Shown here piece by piece: positions 7,325 to 15,926 of a DNA stretch of 64,000 nucleotides (its first letter is position 1; each line of letters starts with the position of its first letter). Origin of the DNA: Prochlorococcus sp. MIT 0701 (GTDB lineage: Bacteria; Cyanobacteriota; Cyanobacteriia; PCC-6307; Cyanobiaceae); contig NZ_JNBA01000012.1 in the NCBI RefSeq assembly GCF_000760295.1, positions 1 through 64,000 of the forward strand. Direction: 5' to 3'. The translations under genes and the position numbers were made by a program. The notes below the pieces were generated by a model. That model saw only the letters and a program-made list of their open reading frames with translations, was not told the origin of the DNA and did not search any database.

Positions 7325-7618
7325 CGGAACGACTCCTCTCACAAGGCTTTCGCTCAACTTGCCAGATATGGTGTAGTTGTTGCTACTACCTTCTCCAGAT
7401 CTAGTGCGTTACAACTCCTACATGAACAAAATTCTCCATTGATGGAGTTTATGAGCGATTCCGTAGCTGAACATTTAGGGACTTTGCAACCCATTGTTCC
7501 TCCTCGTCTAGAGCGCATCCGGGAGCAAATCAGTATCCAAGAACTTGAACTAAGCCTGGCTCGCCTTGGCCTCACCTCACCAACCTCTAATGAGCTAACC
7601 GAAGTAATCGCGAGCTGA
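7325..7618 (+). pseudogene. Remnant of an unknown gene, start lost
   Basis: After an in-frame TGA at 7322 the frame stays open for 97 codons to TGA at 7616-7618, with sensible protein composition (a segment like FAQLARYGVVVATTFSRSS and an end like ELELSLARLGLTSPT). The only ATGs are at 7442 and 7451, which would leave 58 aa or fewer. It is most simply a 5'-truncated or frameshifted gene, but a short real protein from 7442 is possible. I do not recognise the family. Confidence 0.35.
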
Positions 7619-7623
7619 AACAG

Positions 7624-7965
7624 CTACTCCACCAGCACGACAATCTTGTTTGCATCGATGAGCATGACTTGACTGGAATCAACTCCAACATTTGCTTGCT
7701 GCCTATAACCACTGAATCAAGCTGATCGATAGTCCCAGATCTTTTACTGCCCACAACAAGCACGCTGAGGCATCCTTGCTTAATCGTGTTCAAAAAATGT
7801 CTAGCAAATACACCCTTTCGCTCAAGCTCTTGTGCTGGCCTCTGGCGACAGATGATGATCTCCTTTAGATCCATCCGTGTAGCTGGCGCTATCGGCAGAG
7901 ATCCTTCTGGAGCCTTATCAAGGCTTAGCGGAAGCGAAGGTGATGCAAAAGATAGTAAAGAACAT
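7624..7965 (-). pseudogene. Frameshifted gene for a small secreted protein
   Basis: From an ATG at 7965 the frame reads a signal-peptide-like start (MFFTIFCITFASA) and hits TGA after 15 codons. A second frame then continues smoothly (SLDKAPEGSLPIAPATRMDLKEII, in two parts, and later VLVVGSKRSGTIDQL), and the original frame resumes near 7690 to end VMLIDANKIVVLVE-stop at 7624. Two compensating frameshifts in about 110 codons point to a decayed gene. Function not recognised. It sits next to another remnant, so 7.3-8.0 kb seems to be an eroding region. Confidence 0.4.
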
Positions 7966-8118
7966 AAAGCGAGATTTTACCAAGCAAGGGAATGCTAAAA
8001 ATTCCATCTATAAATAACAATTTTAGAGCCTTATACCAGTGCAGTTTACCCCTAAATTTTTACTCTGCTTGGCAAGAATTAGGACTCAGCTAAAATCAAC
8101 AAGTCTTCCAAGAAAACA

Positions 8119-8334
8119 TTAGCTATATTCTCCAGGTACATCCTGTTTCCTGACGGTCACTCGGTCCACCTTTTGTCCTGAGATCCGCAGCAGCTCATCA
8201 CCTGAGAATTCATAACCAAGGCCGACAGCAAGGTTTGCCACCTCATCAGCCGTGGAAGCACTTAAGACCTGCTGGCGCAGGTCAGAATCATCCTGCATTT
8301 TGATAAGAAAGGCTCGGAGTTGCTCGAGGGACAA
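8119..8334 (-). CDS. Orphan Nif11-type short protein
   Basis: 71 aa. Residues 1-48 match the Nif11 leader-peptide pattern: MSLEQLRAFLIKMQDDSDLR, then a helix with V-A-N-L-A-x-x-L-G-Y-x-F-S-G-D-E-L. In MIT9313-type strains this domain serves as the leader of lanthipeptide precursors (prochlorosins). Here there is no G-G or G-A cleavage motif and the 22-residue tail (RISGQKVDRVTVRKQDVPGE) has no cysteine, so it cannot be a lanthipeptide substrate. No LanM-type enzyme is in the window. It is probably a stand-alone Nif11 protein or a precursor that lost its core. Confidence 0.75.
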   Translation of the reverse strand: MSLEQLRAFLIKMQDDSDLRQQVLSASTADEVANLAVGLGYEFSGDELLRISGQKVDRVTVRKQDVPGEYS

Positions 8335-8702
8335 AATTTAGAGAACAAAGGCTTCAGACAATGATATTCAAAACCATCCTGCGATGCTAAAAAGATCAAG
8401 TTTTACAAGGCAAGATAGCTTGACCATCCCTTTGCAAAGAGACATACCTTAAGGCTGCCCAAATCCGACACCAAAGCAAAGGCACTAAAACGCAGTCGCT
8501 GGTCAAGAAGAAACCTACAGAAGAGACCGTATATGCGCAGCCTCATCTACTACATCAATCATTAGTACTGATCAATTGCACTTCCGCTTTCACGATGAAC
8601 AGAGGGATGCGAGCTATTAAAGATCGCAAACATCAATACAAGGCCGATCAATACTGGATCTATTACTGATTCAACTAAGCTAATGCAATTAGGTTTTTCT
8701 CT
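8335..8702. other. Intergenic region, no gene seen
   Basis: About 370 bases between the Nif11 gene start and the phosphoesterase-like gene. AT-rich, with no credible ORF, RNA gene or strong hairpin by eye. It probably carries promoters for the two divergent flanking genes. Confidence 0.4.
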
Positions 8703-9077
8703 CTGAATAGATTCGTCCTATTGGAACATCGTGGAGCGCCGAATGATCCGCTCGGGTGTCATTTTGATTTGCTCCTAGAAGACGGCCCCGCATGTCGAAC
8801 CTGGCGATTGCCGCAGATCCCACGATTAGATGGTCCAGCGGTAGAAGCCATTCCTCTAACAGTCCATAGGCTGGCTTGGCTGGATCATCATGACGCCGCC
8901 GTCTCAGGGGGACGCGGTTGGGCTAGACGCATCATCGGCGGACTGTTCAGCGGCTCCCTGCCTATCGACTGTGAAGATCGCTTGAGTGTGCGCCTACAAA
9001 GCACTGATCTGGAGGGGCACTTGGAGATCAAACACAGACTCTGCTGGATCAGATCCGAACCGAGGGCGAACCCTTGA
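8703..9077 (+). CDS. LigD 3'-phosphoesterase-like protein
   Basis: About 118-124 aa. The frame is open from 8679. A TTG lies at 8721 and a CTG at 8703; the conserved-looking RFVLLEH segment before 8721 favours the upstream start. HFDLLLEDG followed by C-x-T-W-R-L-P resembles the H-x-D-L-x-L-E...W-x-x-P core of the 3'-phosphoesterase domain of DNA ligase D, which trims 3' ends in end joining. The protein is shorter than a typical stand-alone domain (about 150 aa), and the later basic G-G-R-G-W-A-R-R segment is unusual. It ends 51 bases before smc and may share its transcript. The function is inferred from a short motif only. Confidence 0.5.
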   Translation: MNRFVLLEHRGAPNDPLGCHFDLLLEDGPACRTWRLPQIPRLDGPAVEAIPLTVHRLAWLDHHDAAVSGGRGWARRIIGGLFSGSLPIDCEDRLSVRLQSTDLEGHLEIKHRLCWIRSEPRANP

Positions 9078-9128
9078 GCTTCAAAAAAAATTCGGTAAAG
9101 TTGCCTTGCTGAGAGCCCGTGCAACCTG

Positions 9129-12100
9129 TTGGTTCACATCAATCAGGTTGGGCTTACGCAGTTCAAGTCCTTTGGGGGGTCGATGACCATCCCCCTCGAA
9201 GAGGGCTTCACAGTCGTCACAGGCCCCAACGGTTCTGGCAAGAGCAACATCCTCGACGGCGTTCTCTTCTGCCTTGGTCTTGCCACAAGCAGGGGTATGC
9301 GAGCAGATCGACTGCCTGACCTTGTCAACAGCCGCATCCTTCGAGCAGGCAAGGCAGCTGAAACCGTGGTGAGTGTGCGCTTCGACCTCAGCGACTGGCA
9401 GCCCGATCCAGCCGAGGCAGGTCTGGAGCCACCAGAGGAAGGTCCTTGGATCAAAGCTGATCAAAAAGAGTGGACCGTTACCCGCCGCCTGCGGGTCATG
9501 CCTGGCGGCTCCTACAGCACGAACTACAGCGCCGATGGCGAACCCTGCAACCTGCAGCAACTTCAAACCCAGCTGCGCCGACTGAGGATCGACCCAGAAG
9601 GCAGCAATGTTGTGATGCAAGGCGATGTGACCCGCATCGTCTCAATGAGTAACCGCGATCGCCGCGGCCTGATCGACGAACTGGCTGGTGTAGCACTCTT
9701 CGACAGCCGCATCGAACAGACTCGCTCCAAGCTCGATGATGTTCAAGAGCGGCAGGAACGCTGCCGGATCGTGGAACAGGAACTGCTGAGCACACGGCAA
9801 CGCCTGGAACGAGACTGCGCTAAAGCCCGCACCTACCAGGAACTCCGCCAGCAACTTCAATTGGGTCGGCAACAGGAACTGATGCTGGCCTTTGAAGCAG
9901 CCAAGCAAGGTTTGCGTGATCTTCAAGCACGACACCAACAGCTTGGCGAGCAAGAGGTACACGACGCTGCAAACCTCAAAGAGGCCGAAGAAAAGCTGGC
10001 GAAGGCCGCCGCCAACCTGAAGACGCTGCAAGAGAACGTGAAGGCCCTCGGCGAAGACCAGTTGCTAGCGGTGCAAGCCGAACTGGCGGGATTGGAAACC
10101 CAGGCTCGTGAACTCGAGCGCCAAGCGGAGCAACACCAAAATGAAGGTCAGCGCCTCCAAGGCGTTCGCCAAGACCTAAGTAACCGCCGCAAACAACTGC
10201 AACAGGAGGCTCACAGTCAAACCGAAGATCCCCATCGCGCGGCCTTAGAAGATGCTGAGAAAACCTGCAGAGAGGCCGAAGCCGCTGTAGAGGTCTCCCG
10301 TCGCCGCCTTGGAGACGCCGCCGGTCGCTCTGGTGCTTGGCTTGAGGAACAACGGCAGCGCAGCTCTCGCCGTCAGGAGCTTCAATCCACCCTTACACCA
10401 CTGCAGCAGGAGCAACAACAACTTCAAGAACGCCTGCGACAAGACGGAGCGCGGCGAGTGGAACTCGAAGCAGAGCAGCAGCGTGACGGCACCGAAGACC
10501 AGCAGGTACAGAAACAGCTGGATCAACTCGAACAGGAATGGCAGACACTCCTCCAGAACATCAGCGACAAGAAAGAACAGGTTCAGCAAGCCGCTGAAGC
10601 CCTTGCAGTGCAGCAACGTACCCGCAGTCGACTAGAGCAAGAACAAACCCGCTTGGAAAAAGAAATCGCCCGGCTAGAGAGTCGTCGCGAGACCCTGCAG
10701 GAGAGTCGTGGCACTGGAGCTCTAAGGCTGCTGCTTGAAGCCGGTCTGGAAGGTATCCACGGCCCCGTTGCCCAGCTTGGGGAGGTAGACGATCGCCACC
10801 GACTTGCTTTGGAAGTCGCTGCGGGTGCACGACTCGCTCAAGTCGTCGTAGACGACGATCGCATTGCCGCCAAAGCCATCGAACTGCTCAAAAGCAGGCG
10901 AGCAGGCCGGCTCACCTTCTTGCCTCTCAATCGCATCAAAGCACCTGCAGCTAGCAGCAATAGCGCCCTAACTCGAGGCCGAAAGCCAGACAACGTTGAT
11001 AGCAGCACTGGGCTGATCGGCAAAGCCTTTGAGCTGGTTCGCTTTGAGCCCATTTATGCCGAGGTCTTTGCCTACGTCTTCGGCGAAACTTTGGTCTTTA
11101 GCAACCTGAAATCTGCCCGGCTGCAGTTGGGACGAACTCGAGCCGTAACTCTTGATGGAGAACTGCTAGAGAAGAGCGGTGCCATGACAGGCGGCAGTTT
11201 TTCCGGTCGTAGCAACAGCCTTAGCTTTGGTAGCAGCAACGATGGAGATGAGGCCGAACCCCTACGCCGCAGGCTTCTTGAACTTGGAGAAACCTTGGTG
11301 GCTTGCCGCAGAGAGGAAGCTCTCCTCAGCCAACTCCTCGAGGAAGCTCGCCCCTGCCTAAGAAATCTTGAACAGCGCCAAGCCGCTCTGGAAGCCGAAC
11401 GCAGCGCAGCCCGCCGCTCCCATGGCCCCTTGATGGAGAGACGTCATCAACGCTCTCAAAAAGTGGAGGGGCTACAAGCGCATCAAAAACAACAGCAGCA
11501 GCGACTGAACGCTCTCATCGAAAAGCTGTCTCCCCTCACCCTTGAACTGCAGCAACTGGAACAACATGAGCAGGAAGCCCAGGCGGATGGCGATGCAGAG
11601 ACATGGCAACGATTACAAGCGGATCTTGAAGCCGCCGATGAAGCACTTGGGACAGCCAAAACGAATCGGGATCAGTTGCTGACTGCTCAGCAGCATCGCC
11701 ACCTCGCCCTCGAACGCCTAGGCGATCAACAAAAGGGCCTGGAGGCTGAGGAAAAAAGACTGCAGGAAGCCGTCCAGGCGCTGGCAACTGCCCATGCTCA
11801 ATGGCGTGACCAGCAGCAAGAACTGCAAGCGCGAAAACAAACACTAGAGAGCCAACAACAAGACCTACAGACTCGCTTTGGCGAACAACGGCGCGCCCGC
11901 GATGCGGCTGAAGCAGAAGTAGCAAACCAGCGCCAAGGCCTACAAGAGGCCCAGTGGAACCTGGAACGCCTCCGACAGGATCGCCAAGCCCTGGCCGAAG
12001 AGCTTCGCAGCGGCGGCCTCCGACTCAAAGAACTCCAACAAGCCTTGCCAGACCCTCCCCCGGAGATCCCCGCAGAGCTTCGCAGCGCAGGACTTGAGGC

Positions 12101-12737
12101 CCTTCAAACCGATCTGCAGCAGCTTCAAAGCCGTATGGAAGCCCTGGAACCAGTGAACATGCTGGCGCTTGAAGAACTCGAACAACTCGAACAACGACTC
12201 GGAGATCTGGTCGAAAGGCTTGAGGTTCTCTCCCAGGAGCGAGAAGAACTCCTACTGCGCATCGAGACCGTCGCCACCCTTCGTCAGGAAGCCTTCATGG
12301 AAGCTTTTGAAGCAGTTGATGGTCATTTCCGTGACATCTTCGCCAGCCTCTCTGAGGGCGATGGCCACCTACAACTCGACAACCCTGACGACCCCCTCGA
12401 AGGCGGCCTCACCCTGGTAGCTCATCCCAAAGGCAAAGCAGTGAGACGCCTTGCGGCTATGTCTGGTGGAGAAAAATCGCTTACGGCACTCAGCTTTCTA
12501 TTTGCTCTTCAGCGCTTCCGCCCATCTCCCTTCTATGCCCTCGATGAAGTGGACAGTTTCCTCGATGGGGTGAATGTGGAACGCCTTGCTGCTCTGATCG
12601 CCCGCCAAGCAGAACAAGCCCAGTTCATGGTTGTGAGCCACCGCCGACCAATGATCGGCGCCTCCAACCGCACCATCGGGGTAACCCAGGCCCGTGGAGC
12701 TCACACTCAAGTCGTGGGATTACCCAATGCGGCGTGA
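9129..12737 (+). CDS. smc: Chromosome segregation protein SMC
   Basis: 1202 aa from a TTG start (MVHINQVGLTQFKSFGG), close to the usual ~1200 aa. Walker A is TGPNGSGKSNILDGV (about residues 31-45). Two long coiled coils rich in E, Q, L and R flank the hinge (about residues 540-690, around LEGIHGPVAQLGEVDDRH). The C-terminal head has the ABC signature AAMSGGEKSLTAL and Walker B FYALDEVDSFLDG. SMC dimers with ScpA/ScpB organise and segregate the chromosome. The coils are unusually glutamine-rich, as in other marine picocyanobacteria. No scpAB gene is nearby. Confidence 0.97.
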   Translation: MVHINQVGLTQFKSFGGSMTIPLEEGFTVVTGPNGSGKSNILDGVLFCLGLATSRGMRADRLPDLVNSRILRAGKAAETVVSVRFDLSDWQPDPAEAGLEPPEEGPWIKADQKEWTVTRRLRVMPGGSYSTNYSADGEPCNLQQLQTQLRRLRIDPEGSNVVMQGDVTRIVSMSNRDRRGLIDELAGVALFDSRIEQTRSKLDDVQERQERCRIVEQELLSTRQRLERDCAKARTYQELRQQLQLGRQQELMLAFEAAKQGLRDLQARHQQLGEQEVHDAANLKEAEEKLAKAAANLKTLQENVKALGEDQLLAVQAELAGLETQARELERQAEQHQNEGQRLQGVRQDLSNRRKQLQQEAHSQTEDPHRAALEDAEKTCREAEAAVEVSRRRLGDAAGRSGAWLEEQRQRSSRRQELQSTLTPLQQEQQQLQERLRQDGARRVELEAEQQRDGTEDQQVQKQLDQLEQEWQTLLQNISDKKEQVQQAAEALAVQQRTRSRLEQEQTRLEKEIARLESRRETLQESRGTGALRLLLEAGLEGIHGPVAQLGEVDDRHRLALEVAAGARLAQVVVDDDRIAAKAIELLKSRRAGRLTFLPLNRIKAPAASSNSALTRGRKPDNVDSSTGLIGKAFELVRFEPIYAEVFAYVFGETLVFSNLKSARLQLGRTRAVTLDGELLEKSGAMTGGSFSGRSNSLSFGSSNDGDEAEPLRRRLLELGETLVACRREEALLSQLLEEARPCLRNLEQRQAALEAERSAARRSHGPLMERRHQRSQKVEGLQAHQKQQQQRLNALIEKLSPLTLELQQLEQHEQEAQADGDAETWQRLQADLEAADEALGTAKTNRDQLLTAQQHRHLALERLGDQQKGLEAEEKRLQEAVQALATAHAQWRDQQQELQARKQTLESQQQDLQTRFGEQRRARDAAEAEVANQRQGLQEAQWNLERLRQDRQALAEELRSGGLRLKELQQALPDPPPEIPAELRSAGLEALQTDLQQLQSRMEALEPVNMLALEELEQLEQRLGDLVERLEVLSQEREELLLRIETVATLRQEAFMEAFEAVDGHFRDIFASLSEGDGHLQLDNPDDPLEGGLTLVAHPKGKAVRRLAAMSGGEKSLTALSFLFALQRFRPSPFYALDEVDSFLDGVNVERLAALIARQAEQAQFMVVSHRRPMIGASNRTIGVTQARGAHTQVVGLPNAA

Positions 12738-12745
12738 GCTGTTTC

Positions 12746-12771
12746 CTCAAGCCCTTGAGTCAAAATGACTC
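12746..12771 (+). terminator. Overlapping hairpins between smc and the PRC gene
   Basis: CTCAAG/CTTGAG (12746-12751 with 12754-12759) and GAGTCA/TGACTC (12757-12762 with 12766-12771) share bases, so only one can form at a time. No T run follows. They may weaken read-through from smc, but this is uncertain. Confidence 0.25.
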
Positions 12772-12798
12772 GATTCGCCCCCTGTTGAGGGCCTGCGT

Positions 12799-13908
12799 TT
12801 GACGACAAACCCATCCCCGAACGATCCACTGGACAAGGTTCCTAGCGACCGCCTCTGGCTGCGCTCAGAGCTCATGGGCACCGACGTGATCACCCGTGAT
12901 ACCGGACGTCGTCTCGGCGTAGTGGGAGAAATCGTGGTTGATATTGATCGCCGTGAAGTGGTGGCCCTAGGCCTGCGAGACAACCCCCTCACCCGTTATC
13001 TACCCGGCCTTCCACGCTGGATGCCACTTGATCGGATCCGTCAGGTGGGGGACGTCATCCTCGTGGATTCCTCTGACTCTCTCAAAGAGGGTTTCACCCC
13101 AGATCGCTACAGCCGAGTGATCAACTGCCAAGTGATCACAGAATCTGGCCAGCAACTAGGCAGAGTCCTGGGGTTCTCCTTCGACATCGAAACAGGGGAA
13201 CTCACAACCCTGGTGATTGGAGCAATAGGTGTCCCCATATTGGGTGAAGGGGTCTTGAGTACCTGGGAGATGCCGGTAGACGAGGTGGTCAGCAACGGCG
13301 CAGACAGGATCATTGTGTATGAAGGCGCAGAAGAGAAGCTCAAGCAACTGAATAGCGGCTTCCTCGAAAAACTCGGAGTTGGCGGCCCCAGCTGGGAAGA
13401 ACAGGAGCGAGAGCGCTACAGGATGAATCTTGTACCAGTGGAAAACCAGCTCAATTCAGGACAGCCCACAGAACAGGAGCAGCGCCGGCTCCAACCTTCC
13501 ACCACTCAAACCTTTGAGCCGGAAGAGGAACTTGAATACGTTGAAATTGAAGAGCGTCAGCAGGAAGTCATCCCCCAACAGCGCTATCTCGACGAAACAC
13601 CCTCAAGCTCCCCAACGCGCTACCGCAATGACAGAGAAGAAAGAATGACCTTCGAAGAACCTCCTGCCTATGAACAAAGGCCAGTCTTCGAAGAATCAGC
13701 TGCCTATGAACAAAGACGAACCTTTGAAGATCAACAACCGCAAAGACCAAGGCCAGCCTCACGTCGACCTGTTCAGAGCCTTGGTGATCCCCTTGATGTG
13801 GAGCCCCTCGACTTTTCAGTACGTGATCAAGCTGGCCGAGACCGAGATGCAGAGGTGGAGGAGCCGCCACCGCGCCGTAATGGCACCGAACTAGACGACC
13901 CTTGGTGA
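12799..13908 (+). CDS. Tandem PRC-barrel protein
   Basis: 369 aa from a TTG start. The N-terminal ~180 residues contain two PRC-barrel repeats: LWLRSELMGTDVITRDTGRR with G-V-V-G-E-I-V-V-D, and a second unit starting SRVINCQVITESGQQLGRV with G-F-S-F-D. The C-terminal half is low-complexity, rich in E, Q, R and P, with an imperfect repeat around FEEPPAYEQRPVFEESAAYE. PRC barrels occur in RimM and photosynthetic reaction-centre H subunits and usually mediate protein contacts. Cyanobacterial two-PRC proteins of this kind are conserved but uncharacterised. It lies 61 bases after smc on the same strand. Confidence 0.75.
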   Translation: MTTNPSPNDPLDKVPSDRLWLRSELMGTDVITRDTGRRLGVVGEIVVDIDRREVVALGLRDNPLTRYLPGLPRWMPLDRIRQVGDVILVDSSDSLKEGFTPDRYSRVINCQVITESGQQLGRVLGFSFDIETGELTTLVIGAIGVPILGEGVLSTWEMPVDEVVSNGADRIIVYEGAEEKLKQLNSGFLEKLGVGGPSWEEQERERYRMNLVPVENQLNSGQPTEQEQRRLQPSTTQTFEPEEELEYVEIEERQQEVIPQQRYLDETPSSSPTRYRNDREERMTFEEPPAYEQRPVFEESAAYEQRRTFEDQQPQRPRPASRRPVQSLGDPLDVEPLDFSVRDQAGRDRDAEVEEPPPRRNGTELDDPW

Positions 13909-13921
13909 CGTTCGATTCAAA

Positions 13922-14356
13922 TCAAACCTCTGACTGCTCGGAAAAATCAAGCGAAGCGCTGTTCACGCAGTACCTCTGACCTGTAGGAACTGGTCCGTCG
14001 TTAAAGACATGGCCCAGATGAGCCGCACAGCGAGAACAGTTGATCTCAGTACGCTCCATTCCATGACTCGTGTCCTGATGGGTGGTAATAGCACCTGCAT
14101 TTACTCCATCCGAAAAGCTCGGCCAACCAGTGCCTGAATCGAATTTTGTCGCTGAGCTGAATAGTGGGGCTCCACAACAGACACAGCAATACATCCCTGC
14201 TGCCTTGTGGTTCCAATAAGCACCTGTAAATGCTCGCTCCGTGCCTCCCTTACGGGCAACCTGATACTGCTCACGAGTCAACCTGGCCTGCCATTCCTCA
14301 GGGCTGAGCTTGATCCAATCCACTGAATCGGAAGCGGAGGAATCAGACCTGGACAT
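13922..14356 (-). CDS. msrB: Peptide-methionine (R)-S-oxide reductase MsrB
   Basis: 144 aa from the ATG at 14356 ([11 protein letters not shown]), better than the hydrophobic upstream extension to 14398. Zinc-binding CxxC pairs appear as CCVCCGAP and [20 protein letters not shown] and the catalytic cysteine in [11 protein letters not shown] are also present. It repairs methionine-R-sulfoxide in proteins with thioredoxin as reductant, which suits a phototroph under oxidative stress. It follows the LpxB-related gene on the same strand with a 48-base gap. Confidence 0.95.
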   Translation of the reverse strand: MSRSDSSASDSVDWIKLSPEEWQARLTREQYQVARKGGTERAFTGAYWNHKAAGMYCCVCCGAPLFSSATKFDSGTGWPSFSDGVNAGAITTHQDTSHGMERTEINCSRCAAHLGHVFNDGPVPTGQRYCVNSASLDFSEQSEV

Positions 14357-14404
14357 GGAAGGGAACAGAGAAAGGACCTGCAAGACCCTAAACAGCATTC
14401 AAAT

Positions 14405-15682
14405 CTAAAAAGCACCGAGAGCTTTGGGCAGCAAACGACGCACCTGCTGAACCAGTGCAGACACAGCCCCAGGTTGCCCACGCAAGCTGCGCAGATCCTC
14501 GCGCAGCCCCCTGAGCCGTTCAGGAGATTCCAGCCAAGCTGACGCCTCATTAGCAATGTCCTGTGGCGAAATTGAGCCCACTCGTTCCGGAACCACCATG
14601 CGTCCAGCAGAAATATTGGGCCAAGCCAGGAATCCATGGCGACGCAGCCGCCATGCACTGAGCAAGACACCAATGCACCAACGCAATCCAGGGAGCCGAG
14701 CCAACAAACCCATCCAGCCATCCCATGCCTGCATCACAGCCAAATGCTGGGTGGGCACGATCACAATCATTGGCAAACCGAGCGCCCCCAATTCGGCCGT
14801 ATTTGCCCCCACAGTGGTAAGAGCTAAATCACATTGGCTCAAGGGACCATGCGCAGGATGGTCCTCTTGGAGATAGATGACCGTGCCGGCCCTGGTGATC
14901 AATCTTCGCCAAGGCTGATCAAGCTCAGCTGGCCTGATCATGGCAATGGCTGAGCGATAGGCAGCAGCAATCGGATTGCTCGAACTCATAAAGCTTTCCA
15001 ACTCCTTCACGCTTGTGGTGGGTGCAACAGGCAGCAAAAACCGACATCCAGGTCGCAGCCGAGCCAATCGATCAGCCGCCTCCAACAGGAAAGGAACCCC
15101 CACGCAGAGCTTGGCCCGTTTAGACCCCGGCAATAAAGCCACCCAGTCGCCTTGTGGCAGCGGAGCTTCAGCTCGTGCAAGACAAGACAAATCCGCCATC
15201 AGGTCCCCCACCACAGTGCAACGTTCCCGGAAACGACGTGGCAGCTGATCCCGCACTTTCGGAGACATCGCAGCAATGCAGTCATTCCAACGAGGCCAGC
15301 GGGCCACCCACTCGGCGTAGGTGAGATGGCGGTAGCCCAAGCGGGCTGAAAGAAGCACGCTCCAGAACTGATCTCCACCAAGGAAAACCACCACTCCTTG
15401 GCGAGGCCATGGCCCATAGCGGCGGGGAAAGAACAACAAATTCCAAAACTGCTGTGCTGGCGTGATCTGCTCAAACTGAATCCATCGCCTAGCCGCATCA
15501 GCCTCCTGTCCTGTGGCATTCGGGCAAGGCACCAACACCAGCCTCAGGTCAATAGGCGAGCTTGCAGCGCGAGGACGCATCAAAATGCTGCGATGCAGGC
15601 TCTCAGCAATGGGTCTAACCCAAGTCGCTAGTTCGCCTGGACCATTGGAAACCAGCACCACCGCCAGCGAAGCGTCCGGCAT
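14405..15682 (-). CDS. LpxB-related glycosyltransferase-like protein
   Basis: 425 aa from the ATG at 15682 (MPDASLAVVLVSNGPGELAT); starts further upstream would run toward the tRNA. The GT-B-like layout shows VSNGPGELATWVRPIAESL at the N-terminus, VALLPGSKRAKL in the middle (the P-G-S-R-like motif of LpxB and related enzymes), and a C-terminal segment with LTTVGANTAELGALGLPMIV, which matches the nucleotide-sugar site of LpxB (a G-T-x-x-x-E-x-x-x-x-x-x-P-M pattern). It lacks the true LpxB start S-A-G-E-x-S-G-D, so I call it LpxB-related. Substrate unknown; cell-envelope glycolipid synthesis is plausible. Confidence 0.65.
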   Translation of the reverse strand: MPDASLAVVLVSNGPGELATWVRPIAESLHRSILMRPRAASSPIDLRLVLVPCPNATGQEADAARRWIQFEQITPAQQFWNLLFFPRRYGPWPRQGVVVFLGGDQFWSVLLSARLGYRHLTYAEWVARWPRWNDCIAAMSPKVRDQLPRRFRERCTVVGDLMADLSCLARAEAPLPQGDWVALLPGSKRAKLCVGVPFLLEAADRLARLRPGCRFLLPVAPTTSVKELESFMSSSNPIAAAYRSAIAMIRPAELDQPWRRLITRAGTVIYLQEDHPAHGPLSQCDLALTTVGANTAELGALGLPMIVIVPTQHLAVMQAWDGWMGLLARLPGLRWCIGVLLSAWRLRRHGFLAWPNISAGRMVVPERVGSISPQDIANEASAWLESPERLRGLREDLRSLRGQPGAVSALVQQVRRLLPKALGAF

Positions 15683-15721
15683 GACAGCTGGAGGGAGTGA
15701 GGTCAAGTTGTAAGGAAAGAA

Positions 15722-15803
15722 TGCGGATGGCGAGACTTGAACTCGCAAGGCCGAAGCCACACGCCCCTCAAACGTGCGTGTCTACCAATTCCACCACATC
15801 CGC
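15722..15803 (-). tRNA. tRNA-Leu(GAG)
   Basis: 82-nt class II tRNA on the minus strand. The acceptor stem GCGGATG pairs with CATCCGC, the D arm reads TGGTGGAATTGGTAGACACG, the anticodon loop TTGAGGG gives GAG, and a long variable arm (GTGGCTTCGGCC) precedes the T arm GAGTTCAAGTCTC. The discriminator is A and CCA is not encoded. It reads CUU/CUC codons. No inserted element is seen at its 3' end. Confidence 0.95.
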
Positions 15804-15926
15804 GTGGCCGACTCAACCTCGCGAGCTTCGTCGATCGAGGATCATACCGGCCAATGGTCCAACGTTTTGCAAAGTTGCCTGGCAAGGAGCGCTGATACGA
15901 TCCGCCCAAAGCCTGATTACTGCGGG

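Noticed and set aside
8119-8334. A lanthipeptide (prochlorosin) precursor gene.
   Set aside because: The leader-like domain is present but the core has no cysteine and there is no double-glycine cleavage site.
15722-15803. Possible integration of an element at tRNA-Leu(GAG).
   Set aside because: Both flanks are core genes, with no integrase and no duplicated tRNA end.
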